The notes: generated by a model not told the origin, from the sequence alone. 64,000 bases of DNA from Egaibacter danicus (GCA_016707075.1 JADJII010000004.1:310001-374000), one strand, 5' to 3'. Shown: positions 8,580 through 17,693, counted from the stretch's first letter. Translations and numbers: made by a program.

Positions 8580-9662
8580 ATGCAATTCACCTCCGCCCAA
8601 AAACGTGCCGCCGCCTGGGCCATGATCGCCGTCCTGACGGCCCTGGTTTTGTGGCTGCTCGCGCCAGTGCTGACGCCCTTTGTGGTGGCGGCGGTACTGG
8701 CCTATGCACTCACGCCGCTGGTCAACCGGCTGGATAGCTGGTTTGGCGGGCGTATGCCGCGGGTGGTGGCCGTGATTCTGGTTGAAGCCCTTTTCTTGCT
8801 GGTGTTGCTGGCGGTGCTGCTGCTGATCCTGCCCATTCTGGTCAAGGAAATGCCGCTGCTGCGTGAGCAGGTACCGGTGCTGTTTGACCGGCTCAACGAG
8901 ACGGTGAAGCCGTTTCTGGCGCAGTTTGGCATCAAGTTCGCGCTGGATGTGGGCTCCATCAAGGCGTTTGCCCTGAAATACCTCAATGCCAACGTGGAAG
9001 ACGCGTTCGGCTCCGTCATGTCGTCGCTCCGACTGGGTGGCAGTGTGGCCTTTGCCATTCTGGGCAATGCGGTGTTGATTCCGGTTGCGCTGTTTTACCT
9101 GCTGATGGATTGGGACGGTTTTGTGGCTCGTGCGCTGGAGTTCGTGCCGCCACGCATGCGCACATCGGTCGACAGCTTCACCCATGAGGCAGACGCAGTG
9201 CTGGGCCAGTACCTGCGCGGCCAGTTGCTGGTGATGCTGATCCTGGCGGTGTATTACAGCGTGGGGCTTGCGCTGTTCGGGCTGGATCTGGCACTACCGA
9301 TTGGCATCTTTACCGGGCTGGCGATTTTTGTGCCGTATCTGGGCTTTGGCTTCGGACTCATGCTGGCCATCCTGGCTGGTTTGCTGGAATTTGCCACCCA
9401 AGCCGGGCCGCTCAAGGCGGTGGTGATGGTGGCTGTGGTGTACGGCTTTGGACAGGTGGTGGAAAGCTTCTACCTCACGCCGCGTCTGGTGGGCGAACGC
9501 ATTGGACTGCATCCGCTGGCGGTTATTTTTGCCTTGTTGGCGTTCGGGCAGTTGCTGGGATTCGTGGGCGTATTGGTTGCCCTGCCCGCCAGTGCGGTGC
9601 TGCTGGTGGCAATCCGGCGGGTTCGGGCGGGTTATCTGGCCAGCAAGCTGTACAAAGGATGA
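8580..9662 (+). CDS. AI-2E/PerM-family transporter
   Basis: Inner-membrane protein of 360 residues with about eight hydrophobic helices, containing the conserved segments YLRGQLLVMLILAVYYSVGL, GIFTGLAIFVPYLGFGFG and QVVESFYLTPRLVGERIGL. This is the PerM/YdiK/TqsA family; substrates differ among members and cannot be read from sequence. In Burkholderiales it commonly sits between purM and hda, as here. The stop overlaps the hda start by four bases (ATGA). Confidence 0.88.
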   Translation: MQFTSAQKRAAAWAMIAVLTALVLWLLAPVLTPFVVAAVLAYALTPLVNRLDSWFGGRMPRVVAVILVEALFLLVLLAVLLLILPILVKEMPLLREQVPVLFDRLNETVKPFLAQFGIKFALDVGSIKAFALKYLNANVEDAFGSVMSSLRLGGSVAFAILGNAVLIPVALFYLLMDWDGFVARALEFVPPRMRTSVDSFTHEADAVLGQYLRGQLLVMLILAVYYSVGLALFGLDLALPIGIFTGLAIFVPYLGFGFGLMLAILAGLLEFATQAGPLKAVVMVAVVYGFGQVVESFYLTPRLVGERIGLHPLAVIFALLAFGQLLGFVGVLVALPASAVLLVAIRRVRAGYLASKLYKG

Positions 9663-10333
9663 AACAGATCGCTCTGGATATCGGTCTGGCCAGCGGTCCC
9701 ACACTGGCCAGCTTTTTTGCCAGGCCCAACGAGGCGGCACTCAAGCATTTGCAGCTGTGGGCCGGGAGTCCCACGCGCTCACCCGTTCCCACCTATCTGT
9801 GGGGTGCCACGGGCAGCGGCAAGACGCACCTGCTCAAGGCCGTGCGCGAGGCGTTGCGGGAACAGGGTGCGACTGCCGGCTGGATGGACGCCTCGGTGCT
9901 GGAGCCGCCCGAATTCAATGAGGCCTGGTCGGTGGTGCTGCTGGATGACGTACACCTCTACACCGCCGTGCAGCAGCATGCGGCTTTCAACTGGTTCGTG
10001 AATGCCCAGACCCATCAGCGCGGGCTGCTGGCCGCGGGCGAACTGCCCCCGGCTGACCTCAAGCTGCGCGAAGACCTGCGCACCCGGCTGGGCTGGGGCC
10101 ATGTGTTTGCGTTGCTGCCCCTGAGTGAGCCCGAGCGCCGCGCCGTGCTGCGCCAGCAGGCCGACGACCGGGGAGTTTTTTTGGGTGATGAGGTGATGGA
10201 CTACATGCTGACCCGCTTCAGCCGCGACCTGGGCAGCCTGACCGAACTGCTGAGCCTGATTGACGGGTATTCGCTGCAGACCAAACGGCCCATCACCATC
10301 GCATTGATCAAATCCATGATGGACAACGCGTGA
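9659..10333 (+). CDS. hda: DnaA regulatory inactivator Hda
   Basis: AAA+ protein that, with the beta clamp, stimulates ATP hydrolysis by DnaA and so limits replication initiation. The product is 224 residues and DnaA domain III-like: Walker A WGATGSGKTHLLKA (about residues 48-61), Walker B VVLLDDVHLY, arginine-finger region LREDLRTRLGWGHVFAL, and C-terminal FSRDLGSLTELLSLIDGYSL. The N-terminus MKQIALDIGL contains a clamp-binding-like QxxLDI. It is coupled by ATGA to the gene before and by GTGA to the gene after. Confidence 0.93.
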   Translation: MKQIALDIGLASGPTLASFFARPNEAALKHLQLWAGSPTRSPVPTYLWGATGSGKTHLLKAVREALREQGATAGWMDASVLEPPEFNEAWSVVLLDDVHLYTAVQQHAAFNWFVNAQTHQRGLLAAGELPPADLKLREDLRTRLGWGHVFALLPLSEPERRAVLRQQADDRGVFLGDEVMDYMLTRFSRDLGSLTELLSLIDGYSLQTKRPITIALIKSMMDNA

Positions 10334-11004
10334 AATTAACTCTTTTTGACCTCGACCATACCCTGCTGCCAATCGATTCGGACTACTCATGGGGCGTGTT
10401 CACCACCACCATCGGCTGGACCGACCCGGTGGCCTTTGCCCGAAAAAACGAGGCGTTTTATGCGCACTATCAGGCGGGCACGCTGGACGTGCACGACTAC
10501 GTGCGTTTTGCGACGGAGGCCATCCGGCTGCAAGGCGCTACTAATTCAATAGCTGCTCATGCCCGTTTCATGAGGTCTGTGATACAGCCAGCCATCAAAC
10601 CCGAGGCGCTGGCGCTGGTCCGTCAGCATCAGGATGCAGGCGATGCGGTGGTGATCGTTACCGCCACCAACGAGTTTGTCACCCGCCCCATTGCCGATGC
10701 ATTTGGCGTGCCGGAACTGATTGCTGTTGAACTGGTACGCGACAGCACGCCCGGCGGGGACGGCTGGATTACCGGTGAGATCAAGGGCACACCGTCTTTC
10801 CGCGCCGGCAAGGTGGATCGGGTTGAACAGTGGCTTGCCGCACGCCAGTTGGGCTGGGCGGACGCCGACATCACGTTTTACACCGATTCCATCAACGACC
10901 TTCCCCTGATGGAGAAGGTGAATCACCCGGTCGCCACCAATGCGGACGAGCGGCTGCGGGCCATTGCCACCCAGCGTGGATGGCGCATACTGGACCTGTT
11001 CTAA
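10330..11004 (+). CDS. HAD-IB family phosphatase (SerB-like)
   Basis: Cytoplasmic haloacid-dehalogenase-superfamily hydrolase of 224 residues. Motif I is LFDLDHTLL (nucleophile Asp at about residue 7), motif II VIVTATNEF, and motif III/IV FYTDSINDLPLMEKV. The GTG start overlaps the hda stop. Residues 70-80 (ATNSIAAHAR) are encoded by a copy of the dispersed repeat, placed in the cap region between motifs I and II. The substrate is unknown; a phosphoserine- or histidinol-phosphate-type monoester is plausible for the subfamily. Confidence 0.85.
   Translation: MKLTLFDLDHTLLPIDSDYSWGVFTTTIGWTDPVAFARKNEAFYAHYQAGTLDVHDYVRFATEAIRLQGATNSIAAHARFMRSVIQPAIKPEALALVRQHQDAGDAVVIVTATNEFVTRPIADAFGVPELIAVELVRDSTPGGDGWITGEIKGTPSFRAGKVDRVEQWLAARQLGWADADITFYTDSINDLPLMEKVNHPVATNADERLRAIATQRGWRILDLF
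10537..10578 (+). repeat. Dispersed 48-bp-family repeat inside the HAD gene
   Basis: GCTACTAATTCAATAGCTGC then TCATGCCCG matches the family palindrome and core. The tail (TTTCATGAGGTCT) is degraded. It is read in frame as ATNSIAAHAR, the same phase as the copy in comEC. Confidence 0.65.
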
Positions 11005-11014
11005 TTCGGTATTC

Positions 11015-12637
11015 ATGATTAAAAAATTCATCGACAAGCTGCTGGGCAAGTCTGCCGCCGGCGCCGCCAAAGGTGGCAAGGTCTCATTTGGTAAGCGCCA
11101 GGAAATCACGGCGGCTGAGCACGGCATTGACCCCAAACTGGTGGACGAACGTGCCAGCAACGTGGTGCATACCCTCAAGCAGGCCGGTTTTGAAGCCTAT
11201 ATCGTCGGTGGCGCGGTGCGCGACCTGCTGGTGGGCCTGCGCCCCAAAGACTTTGACGTGGCCACCAATGCCACGCCCGAGCAGGTCAAAAGCCTGTTCC
11301 GGCGTGCCTTCATCATCGGTCGGCGGTTTCGCATCGTTCACGTGGTCTATGGGCGCGGGCGTGAGCATGAGGTGATTGAGGTCTCCACCTTCCGGGCCTA
11401 TCTTGACAATGCCGCTGCCGAACAGGTGGCGGGCAACGAAAAGACCAGCAAGAGCGAGCTGGCGGGCATGAAGCATGCGGTGGACAGCACCGGCCGCGTC
11501 CTGCGCGACAACGTGTGGGGCCCGCAGGAAGAAGACGCCGTGCGGCGCGACTTCACTATCAACGCGATGTACTACGACCCCGAGACACAAATCGTGGTGG
11601 ACTACCACGGTGGCATCAAGGATGCGAAGAACCGCACACTACGCATGATCGGTGACCCGGCTACCCGCTACCGCGAAGACCCGGTGCGCATCATCCGCGC
11701 GGTACGGTTTGCGGCGAAGCTCAGCCCGCTGGGCTTTTCGCTCGAACCCAAAACTGCCAAGCCGTTGATCGCGTCGCAGTCGCTGCTGGCCGATGTGCCG
11801 CAAAGCCGCCTGTTTGACGAAATGCTCAAGCTGCTGCAGACCGGCCATTCGCTGGCAACCATCGAGCAGCTCAAAAAGCTGGGCATGGCGCGCGGCATTT
11901 ATCCGTTGCTGGATGTGGTGGTAGAGCGCGCCGACCAGCCATTTGTGAATGCTGCGCTTCAGGACACCGACCGCCGTGTGGGCGAGAGCAAACCCGTGGC
12001 GCCCAGCTTCCTGCTGGCCTGTGTGTTGTGGGCCGATGTGCGCGATGGCTGGGCCAGCCGCATGGAGGGCCGTCACGGGCAGCGTGGACAGCCGTCGTTC
12101 CCGGCGCTGCAGGACGCGATTGAAGATGTGTTCAATGCACGCATTGGCGACGTGTCGGGTCGCGGCAAGCTGGCTGGCGACATGCGTGAAATCTGGATGA
12201 TGCAGCCGCGTTTCGAGAAACGCATCGGCAGCACGCCGTTTGGCCTGGTGGAGCAGCCGCGCTTTCGGGCGGCGTTCGATTTCATGCGCCTGCGCGCCGA
12301 TGCCGGTGAAATTGATGAGGTGCTGGCCGACTGGTGGCAGGAATTCAGCATGGCCGATGACAACCTGCGTCAGGACATGGTGGACGAGGTGCGCGAGGAG
12401 CAGCAACAGCGCCCCCGCATGACCCGCGCGCCGCGGCCGGCGAATGCTGCTGCGCCTGTCGCACCCAGGCAGGCGGCTGATGCTGAAGCATCCGGTGCGG
12501 AACAGGAAGGCGGTGATCAGGGGCAGCAAGGTACTTCTTCGAGCGATGCCCCCCGCAAACGCCGTCGCCGCCGTCGTTCCGGTGGCCCGCGCGATGGCGG
12601 AGCCGCCGGACCCGCAGCGCCAGACGCGGGCTCCTGA
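11015..12637 (+). CDS. pcnB: Poly(A) polymerase I
   Basis: Adds 3' poly(A) tails to RNAs and promotes their decay. The product is 540 residues. The nucleotidyltransferase motif is VGGAVRDLLVGLRPKDFDVA (about residues 63-83), followed by RRAFIIGRRFRIVHV, EDAVRRDFTINAMYYDP and DPATRYREDPVRIIRAVRFA, features that separate bacterial PcnB from CCA transferase. The C-terminal 60 residues are disordered, ending in a run of arginines (RKRRRRRRSGG) likely to bind RNA. I chose ATG 11015 (MIKKFIDKLLG), just after the HAD stop; folK follows by 16 bases. Confidence 0.94.
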   Translation: MIKKFIDKLLGKSAAGAAKGGKVSFGKRQEITAAEHGIDPKLVDERASNVVHTLKQAGFEAYIVGGAVRDLLVGLRPKDFDVATNATPEQVKSLFRRAFIIGRRFRIVHVVYGRGREHEVIEVSTFRAYLDNAAAEQVAGNEKTSKSELAGMKHAVDSTGRVLRDNVWGPQEEDAVRRDFTINAMYYDPETQIVVDYHGGIKDAKNRTLRMIGDPATRYREDPVRIIRAVRFAAKLSPLGFSLEPKTAKPLIASQSLLADVPQSRLFDEMLKLLQTGHSLATIEQLKKLGMARGIYPLLDVVVERADQPFVNAALQDTDRRVGESKPVAPSFLLACVLWADVRDGWASRMEGRHGQRGQPSFPALQDAIEDVFNARIGDVSGRGKLAGDMREIWMMQPRFEKRIGSTPFGLVEQPRFRAAFDFMRLRADAGEIDEVLADWWQEFSMADDNLRQDMVDEVREEQQQRPRMTRAPRPANAAAPVAPRQAADAEASGAEQEGGDQGQQGTSSSDAPRKRRRRRRSGGPRDGGAAGPAAPDAGS

Positions 12638-12653
12638 CGCTTCCTGGTTTTTC

Positions 12654-13190
12654 ATGATCCTATTGAAGAGGGAGCCCGTCACCGCCTGCATCGGCCTGGG
12701 CGGCAACCTCGGGGATGCCCGAGCAGCCGTGCTGCAGGCCATAGATGATATTGCAGCGCTGCCCGACACCTCTGTCACACGCCGCTCGTCGTTGTACGGC
12801 ACCACGCCGATTGATTCCAGCGGGCCCGATTACATCAATGCCGTAGTCGTGATTTCTACCGGTTTGAGTGCGCCGGATTTGCTGACTCATTTGCAGCGAC
12901 TGGAACTGTCTGCCGGGCGGGAGCGCCCCTACCGCAACGCGCCCCGGACGCTGGATATGGACATCCTGCTGTACGGCACGGCCCGTATTGAAAGCCCCTC
13001 TCTGGTCGTGCCCCATCCGCGGATGTATGAGCGGGCGTTTGTGCTGGTGCCACTGGCAGAAGTGGCACCTGACCGGGTGCAGGCCGGGCAACTGACTGCT
13101 GTGGCGGGGCAGGGGATCCGGGTTTTGGTTTCCCCCACTCACTCCCCCAACCCCTCTCCCGCCCCGTCGGGCGGAAGAGGGGGGCTTTGA
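12654..13190 (+). CDS. folK: 2-amino-4-hydroxy-6-hydroxymethyldihydropteridine pyrophosphokinase
   Basis: HPPK of folate synthesis, transferring pyrophosphate from ATP to the pterin alcohol. The product is 178 residues with the family motifs ACIGLGGNLGDAR, GPDYINAVVVI, RERPYRNAPRTLDMDILLY and VPHPRMYERAFVLVPLAEV. The last 20 residues (VSPTHSPNPSPAPSGGRGGL) do not belong to the family and are encoded by the left arm of the 356-bp palindrome that starts at 13132. Catalytic residues lie upstream, so activity is probably kept. The ATG at 12654 lies 16 bases after pcnB. Confidence 0.93.
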   Translation: MILLKREPVTACIGLGGNLGDARAAVLQAIDDIAALPDTSVTRRSSLYGTTPIDSSGPDYINAVVVISTGLSAPDLLTHLQRLELSAGRERPYRNAPRTLDMDILLYGTARIESPSLVVPHPRMYERAFVLVPLAEVAPDRVQAGQLTAVAGQGIRVLVSPTHSPNPSPAPSGGRGGL

Positions 13191-13487
13191 TTTGGTTATT
13201 GGTATCCGGCAACGGAAATATTGGGGAAGATCCCCACTGTTTTTGAATGGTAAGGTTTCAGGGGTTGAGTTCCGAGCGCTGGAGGCGTGATCGGATTGAT
13301 AGCTGTCTTACAACTTCACTTCAGCCCGGGCTGCTTCCGGCGCTCGGAACTAGCACCTGGAAACATCAAAACACCAAGAGCAGTCGTAACCTCTCCCGAT
13401 ATTTCCTCGTCCGGCGCGTAGAGGCAAAATCAAAGGCCCCCTCTTCCGCCCGGCGGGGCGGGAGAGGGCGGGGGGAGTGAGTGGGGG
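13132..13487. repeat. 356-bp near-perfect palindrome (MITE-like) at the 3' end of folK
   Basis: Left and right halves pair around 13309/13310 with almost no length change. 13132-13136 CCCCC pairs with 13483-13487; GCGGAAGAG (13171) with CTCTTCCGC (13441); GGAAATAT (13214) with ATATTTCC (13399); GTTCCGAGCGC (13269) with GCGCTCGGAAC (13340). The central 40 bases are diverged. It contains no gene and fills nearly all of the 321-base gap between the convergent folK and ridA genes. RNA from either strand would fold strongly, so it may also end transcription of both. Confidence 0.88.
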
Positions 13488-13511
13488 CGGAAAAGCTAAG
13501 CTGAAACGAGT

Positions 13512-13970
13512 TCAGCCCAACTCAACAATCATCTCGATCTCGACACAGGCTCCCATCGGAATCTGCGCCACCCCAAACGCACTGCGGGCATGTGCACCCT
13601 TCTCGCCACCAAACACCTGCCCGATTAACTCGCTGGCACCGTTGGTCACCAGATGCTGTTCGGTGAAGTCGCCGGTGGAGTTGACCAGCGACATCAGCTT
13701 GACGATGCGTTTGACGCGGTTCAGGTCGCCGACGGCGGCGTGTAGCGTGCCCATCAAATCGATGGCGATGGCGCGTGCAGCGGCCTTGCCTTCTTCGGTG
13801 GTCATGTTTTTACCGAGTTGCCCGACCCAGACCTTGCCGTCTTTCTTGGCGATGTGGCCGCTCAGGAAAACCAGGTTGCCGGTCTGCACAAAAGGCACAT
13901 AGGCGGCGGCGGGAATGGCTACCGGGGGCAGGGTGATGGTGAGTTCGGTCAGTTTGTTGTAAATACTCAT
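13512..13970 (-). CDS. RidA-family protein (YjgF/YER057c/UK114)
   Basis: Cytoplasmic protein of 152 residues. VPFVQTGNLVFLSGHIAKKDG and AFGVAQIPMGACVEIEMIVEL match the RidA superfamily. It has the longer form of the fold (about 150 rather than 130 residues) and lacks the classical arginine environment of true RidA, so it is best placed in the broad YjgF clade rather than named ridA. An AGGAC ribosome site precedes the ATG. It is convergent with folK across the palindromic element. Confidence 0.85.
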   Translation of the reverse strand: MSIYNKLTELTITLPPVAIPAAAYVPFVQTGNLVFLSGHIAKKDGKVWVGQLGKNMTTEEGKAAARAIAIDLMGTLHAAVGDLNRVKRIVKLMSLVNSTGDFTEQHLVTNGASELIGQVFGGEKGAHARSAFGVAQIPMGACVEIEMIVELG

Positions 13971-13996
13971 AAAAGTCCTCTTTTGATGATGAAATT

Positions 13997-14044
13997 GGCC
14001 TCTAGCCCTCGTCCACTATGTGTGAGCAGCTATCTAAATGATAG
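13997..14044 (-). repeat. Dispersed 48-bp-family repeat supplying a stop codon
   Basis: On the minus strand: CTATCATTTAGATAGCTGCT, CACACATAGTGGACGAGGGC, TAGAGGCC. This is one of the best-preserved copies and lies at the 3' end of the transglutaminase gene. The TAG of its loop is that gene's stop codon, in the same phase as the copies inside other genes. Confidence 0.8.
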
Positions 14045-15014
14045 TGTTCTGTGACTGGCTTTGACTCTGGCTCTGCCCTGAATTCTGGCCCTGCGATTGT
14101 GTCTGGGTTTGCGCGCCTGATTCCACCGGACGCACCGTCACGCCCACGGTTAGCGTGTGGTGCGCGCCACCATGAATGACGCCGCGAATCGGTGACACAT
14201 CGGCATAGTCGCGGCCAATGGCCAGCGTGACGTAGTCTTCTCCGGGCGAGCCCCAGCCCCAGCGGTCATTCGTGGGGTCAAAGTCACACCAGGGAGAATC
14301 TTCGGGGAGGTCCGGGATGTAGACCGAGACCCACGCATGAGAGGCGTCGCTCCCGGTCAACCGGGGCTGCCCCGGCGGGGGCTCGGTCAGCAGGTAGCCA
14401 CTCACGTAGCGGGCGGCCAGTCCCATTGCACGCAGGCACGCCAGCATGATGTGTGCAAAGTCCTGGCAGACACCCTTGCGCTGTGCCAGTGCTTCGAGCG
14501 CGGGTGTGTTGACGTGCGTGCTCTGGCTCTCGTACACAAATTCGGCGTGAATGCGGCTCATCAGGTCTTGGGCGGCCACCATCAGCGGCACGCCAGCGCC
14601 AAAACTTGGCCGGGCATAGTCCAGGAAATCCGGGTGGCGTGGAACATAGGGCGACGCAAACACAAACTCCGACGCGGCATCAAATGCGCCGCCCGCTTTG
14701 TAGCGAAAGCGTTCCCGAACGGACTCCCAGGTCACCGTGCTGTCAGGGGTTTCGCGGATGCTGTTGGTCACGACCACGCTGTCCGCATGTACCGTGAGTT
14801 GCTCATGCGTGCTTTGCAGCGAAAAAAAGCATCGCATGTTGCCAAAAACATCGGCCGTGCTGGTCTGCTGGGCCGGCGCCGGGCTCACGGCCAGCGAATG
14901 CCGGATCAGGCGTTGTTGTGCATTGTTCACCGGCTGCAGGTAGGCCATGTGCTGGGCGGTTTCAACCGCGGGCACATAGTCGTACCGGGTCTCGTGGATG
15001 ATTTGAAGCTGCAT
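14034..15014 (-). CDS. Transglutaminase-like protein of amidoligase locus 1
   Basis: Cytoplasmic papain-fold protein of 326 residues. An N-terminal beta-rich domain (IIHETRYDYVPAVETAQHMAYL) is followed by a transglutaminase core with catalytic Cys in RKGVCQDFAHIML (about residue 187), His in SDASHAWVSVYIPD and Asp in CDFDPTNDRW. The C-terminal 25 residues are low-complexity Gln/Ser repeats (QSQSQSQSQ), ending in codons from a dispersed repeat. It overlaps the ATP-grasp/alpha-E fusion by an ATGA junction, so the two are coupled. By family context it may hydrolyse or transfer peptide amides made by its partner. Confidence 0.88.
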   Translation of the reverse strand: MQLQIIHETRYDYVPAVETAQHMAYLQPVNNAQQRLIRHSLAVSPAPAQQTSTADVFGNMRCFFSLQSTHEQLTVHADSVVVTNSIRETPDSTVTWESVRERFRYKAGGAFDAASEFVFASPYVPRHPDFLDYARPSFGAGVPLMVAAQDLMSRIHAEFVYESQSTHVNTPALEALAQRKGVCQDFAHIMLACLRAMGLAARYVSGYLLTEPPPGQPRLTGSDASHAWVSVYIPDLPEDSPWCDFDPTNDRWGWGSPGEDYVTLAIGRDYADVSPIRGVIHGGAHHTLTVGVTVRPVESGAQTQTQSQGQNSGQSQSQSQSQNTII

Positions 15015-17617
15015 CAGGCGCCCACGCTGTATTTGGGGGTTGCCGAATGGGTGAAATACTGCGCGCCGATCTTGTCGGACAGGTCAAACGCCGCCTGCCG
15101 GCACTGGCTCAAGAGTTCGGCCAGCGCAGGGTAATGGTTATCGTCACCAGCCTCGCACAGCAATGCCAGTTCCCAGGCCTGCGGGTCGGGCACACCCAGG
15201 GACAGGGTGCTCAGTTGATCTGGTGGGCTGTCGGCAAGTTTGGCCAGCCTGCCGCGCAGGGTCTGGGCCACCCAGCCCAGCGAGCGGGGGTTGTCACGGT
15301 CCAGCACCAGCAAATCGAGCAGTGCGGCGACGTCGCGGCTCTGCTGGTATTGCGCGTGGAAGGTGATGGTGCTGTCGAACAGGGCAATCATCGCTTCGAA
15401 GCCGCCCTCACTCAGTACCGAGCGGGTCTCGAAGCCAGTGGCCAGCGCGTTGGCCAGAAAGCCCAGCCGCTCAATGTGGCGACCTGTGCTCAACAGCCGC
15501 CAGCCGTCGTCGCGGGTCATTCGGTCTGTCTGCGCGCCGGTAATGGCGGCCATGTAGTCGCTGGCAGTCTTGAGCAGTTTGAGTGCGTCCATCGACGAAT
15601 AATCACCGGTGCGGGTCTGGTAGCCGGCCTGTTCGGAAAACTGCTCTTCCAGTGCATTGATGACTCGCCAGTGCTCCTGCGACAGCCGCTCGCGCACGCT
15701 GGAGGCTGCCATCCGCAGCGCACGCAGGTTGTAGCCCACGCTGGTGGCCAGTTCGGTGCTGCCCAGGCTGGCGATCAGGGAGCGCTCAAACACCCGGCGC
15801 GCCTGCAGGGCTGATGGCACGCCCGGCAAGACGAGGGTGTTGGCCAGCGCCATCTGTGACAGCCATTCCAGCAGCGGCCCGGACTCCTGTTCCTCGCCAT
15901 GCAGGCATTCCAGTGTGATGCGGGCCAGCCGAATGTTGTTTTCTGCGCGTTCGGTATAGCGCCCCAGCCAGTAGAGGTTTTCCGCGGCACGGCTCGTGAC
16001 AAGGCGCTTGCGATGCGCAATGGACCCCGGCGTGGTGGTGGGTTTGAGCAAGGTGGTGGTGTCGATGGCGTCGTGTGTCATCACCCACACATCCGCGCTG
16101 CTGCCACCTCGCTGCATGGACGTCATATCGGCGTTTGCACCGGCCACCCGGGCCAGCCCGCCGGGCAATACCCGCCAGGACTCGGGGCCGTCGGACACCG
16201 CAAACACCCGCAGGATGACGGAGCGCATCGTCACATGGCCGCCAGATCCATCGCTTGTCCAGGTCGGAATCTGGGAAGGCGGCAAGTACGACTGCAGCGT
16301 GTAGTCGTCACTCTGTCGCACAATCCGGCCAGCCCATTCGTCCACCTGCCGGGTGCTGAGCGCGCGCGCTACCACCGCCTCAAAATCGCCATGGATGACC
16401 GAGCCGGGGTAGGTGGGCTTGATGGCGTATTCGCGCAGCTGCGGCAGTGCAGACTCCATCGCCGATCGCTCGCCGCACCACCAGGTGGGCAGTGCGGGCA
16501 GGCTCAGGTCTGCACCCAGGAGATGTCGGGAGAGCGCGGGCAGAAAACCCAGCAGTGCGGGCGACTCCAGGAAAGCCGATCCCGGCGCGTTGGCCACCAG
16601 CACGTTGCCCATGCGAATGGCTTGCAGCAAACCGGGCACACCCAATGTGGAGTCGGCCCACAGCTCCAGCGGGTCCAGAAAGCGGTCATCCACGCGCTTG
16701 AGCAGGCCGTGGACCGGCACCAGCCCCTTGAGTGTTTTCAGGTACAGGTGCTGGTCGCGCACCGTGAGATCGCCACCCTCCACCAGTGTCAGGCCCAGAT
16801 AACGGGCCAGGTAGGCGTGCTCGAAATAGGTTTCGTTATAGGGGCCAGGTGTCAGCAGTGCAATGTGGGCGTCGTCGCCAGCCGGGCTCATGCTCTTGAG
16901 ACTGTCCACCAGCGTGCGGTAGGTGCCTGCCAGCCGCTGCACATGCATGCTCTCGAAGGCTTTCGGAAACAGGCGCGACACAGCCAGCCGGTTCTCCAGC
17001 AGATAGCCCAGCCCCGACGGTGCCTGGGTTCGCTGAGAAACCACCCACCAGTTGCCATCCGGTCCGCGGGCGAGGTCAAAAGCGGCTACGTTCAGGTGCG
17101 TACCACCCACCGGCTCCACGCCGTGCATCGCGCGCAGGTATCCGGGGTGGCCGTGTACCAGCGCGCTGGGCAGCAGACCTTTGGCGAGCAGGCGCTGCGG
17201 GCCATACACATCGGCCATCACGCTGTGCAGTACCTTCATGCGCTGTTTGACGCCGGTTTCAATTTGCTGCCAGCTCTCGGGGGAAACGATCAGCGGGAAC
17301 AAATCCAGCGACCAGGGACGCTGCGGGCCACCCTCGTCGGCATAGACGTTGTAGGTCACACCGTTGTCGCGAATCTGGCGGGCCAGACTGGCTGCGCGCT
17401 GGTTCAGGTCGCCCTGGTCATCGGCCGCGAGGGATTCAAAAAACCGGTGCCACGTCTCGGCCCCTTCGCCTTTCAGCTCGTCAAAATGCCCCGCAGCGGC
17501 ACTGGGCGCGGCTTGGGCGGGTTCAGGTGGCACAGGCAGTGTGTCGCCTGCAGACGGGGAGGTTTTCGAGTCTTTCACTGCCTTGAAGTATGCCTTATGG
17601 GCCAGCACCGTAAACAA
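15014..17617 (-). CDS. Fusion of circularly permuted ATP-grasp and alpha-E domain
   Basis: Large cytoplasmic protein of about 867 residues. Residues 60-520 are a circularly permuted type 2 ATP-grasp domain (DNGVTYNVYADEGGPQRPW, LLTPGPYNETYFEHAYLARY, LKRVDDRFLDPLELWADSTL, YAIKPTYPGSVIHGDF). Residues from about 545 are an alpha-E helical domain (AAENLYWLGRYTERAENNIR). These families are predicted amide ligases working with transglutaminases; the product is not established. The same two domains occur as separate genes at 39929-42346. The start is uncertain: 17617 is TTG without a clear ribosome site and GTG 17578 is an alternative. Confidence 0.88.
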   Translation of the reverse strand: MFTVLAHKAYFKAVKDSKTSPSAGDTLPVPPEPAQAAPSAAAGHFDELKGEGAETWHRFFESLAADDQGDLNQRAASLARQIRDNGVTYNVYADEGGPQRPWSLDLFPLIVSPESWQQIETGVKQRMKVLHSVMADVYGPQRLLAKGLLPSALVHGHPGYLRAMHGVEPVGGTHLNVAAFDLARGPDGNWWVVSQRTQAPSGLGYLLENRLAVSRLFPKAFESMHVQRLAGTYRTLVDSLKSMSPAGDDAHIALLTPGPYNETYFEHAYLARYLGLTLVEGGDLTVRDQHLYLKTLKGLVPVHGLLKRVDDRFLDPLELWADSTLGVPGLLQAIRMGNVLVANAPGSAFLESPALLGFLPALSRHLLGADLSLPALPTWWCGERSAMESALPQLREYAIKPTYPGSVIHGDFEAVVARALSTRQVDEWAGRIVRQSDDYTLQSYLPPSQIPTWTSDGSGGHVTMRSVILRVFAVSDGPESWRVLPGGLARVAGANADMTSMQRGGSSADVWVMTHDAIDTTTLLKPTTTPGSIAHRKRLVTSRAAENLYWLGRYTERAENNIRLARITLECLHGEEQESGPLLEWLSQMALANTLVLPGVPSALQARRVFERSLIASLGSTELATSVGYNLRALRMAASSVRERLSQEHWRVINALEEQFSEQAGYQTRTGDYSSMDALKLLKTASDYMAAITGAQTDRMTRDDGWRLLSTGRHIERLGFLANALATGFETRSVLSEGGFEAMIALFDSTITFHAQYQQSRDVAALLDLLVLDRDNPRSLGWVAQTLRGRLAKLADSPPDQLSTLSLGVPDPQAWELALLCEAGDDNHYPALAELLSQCRQAAFDLSDKIGAQYFTHSATPKYSVGA

Positions 17618-17693
17618 TCTGCAGCGGTGAAACGGAAGCGGTTTTTGCTTCTATCATGCCTGCTGGAGTTTTTTTATACCGGAAGGAGAAACC

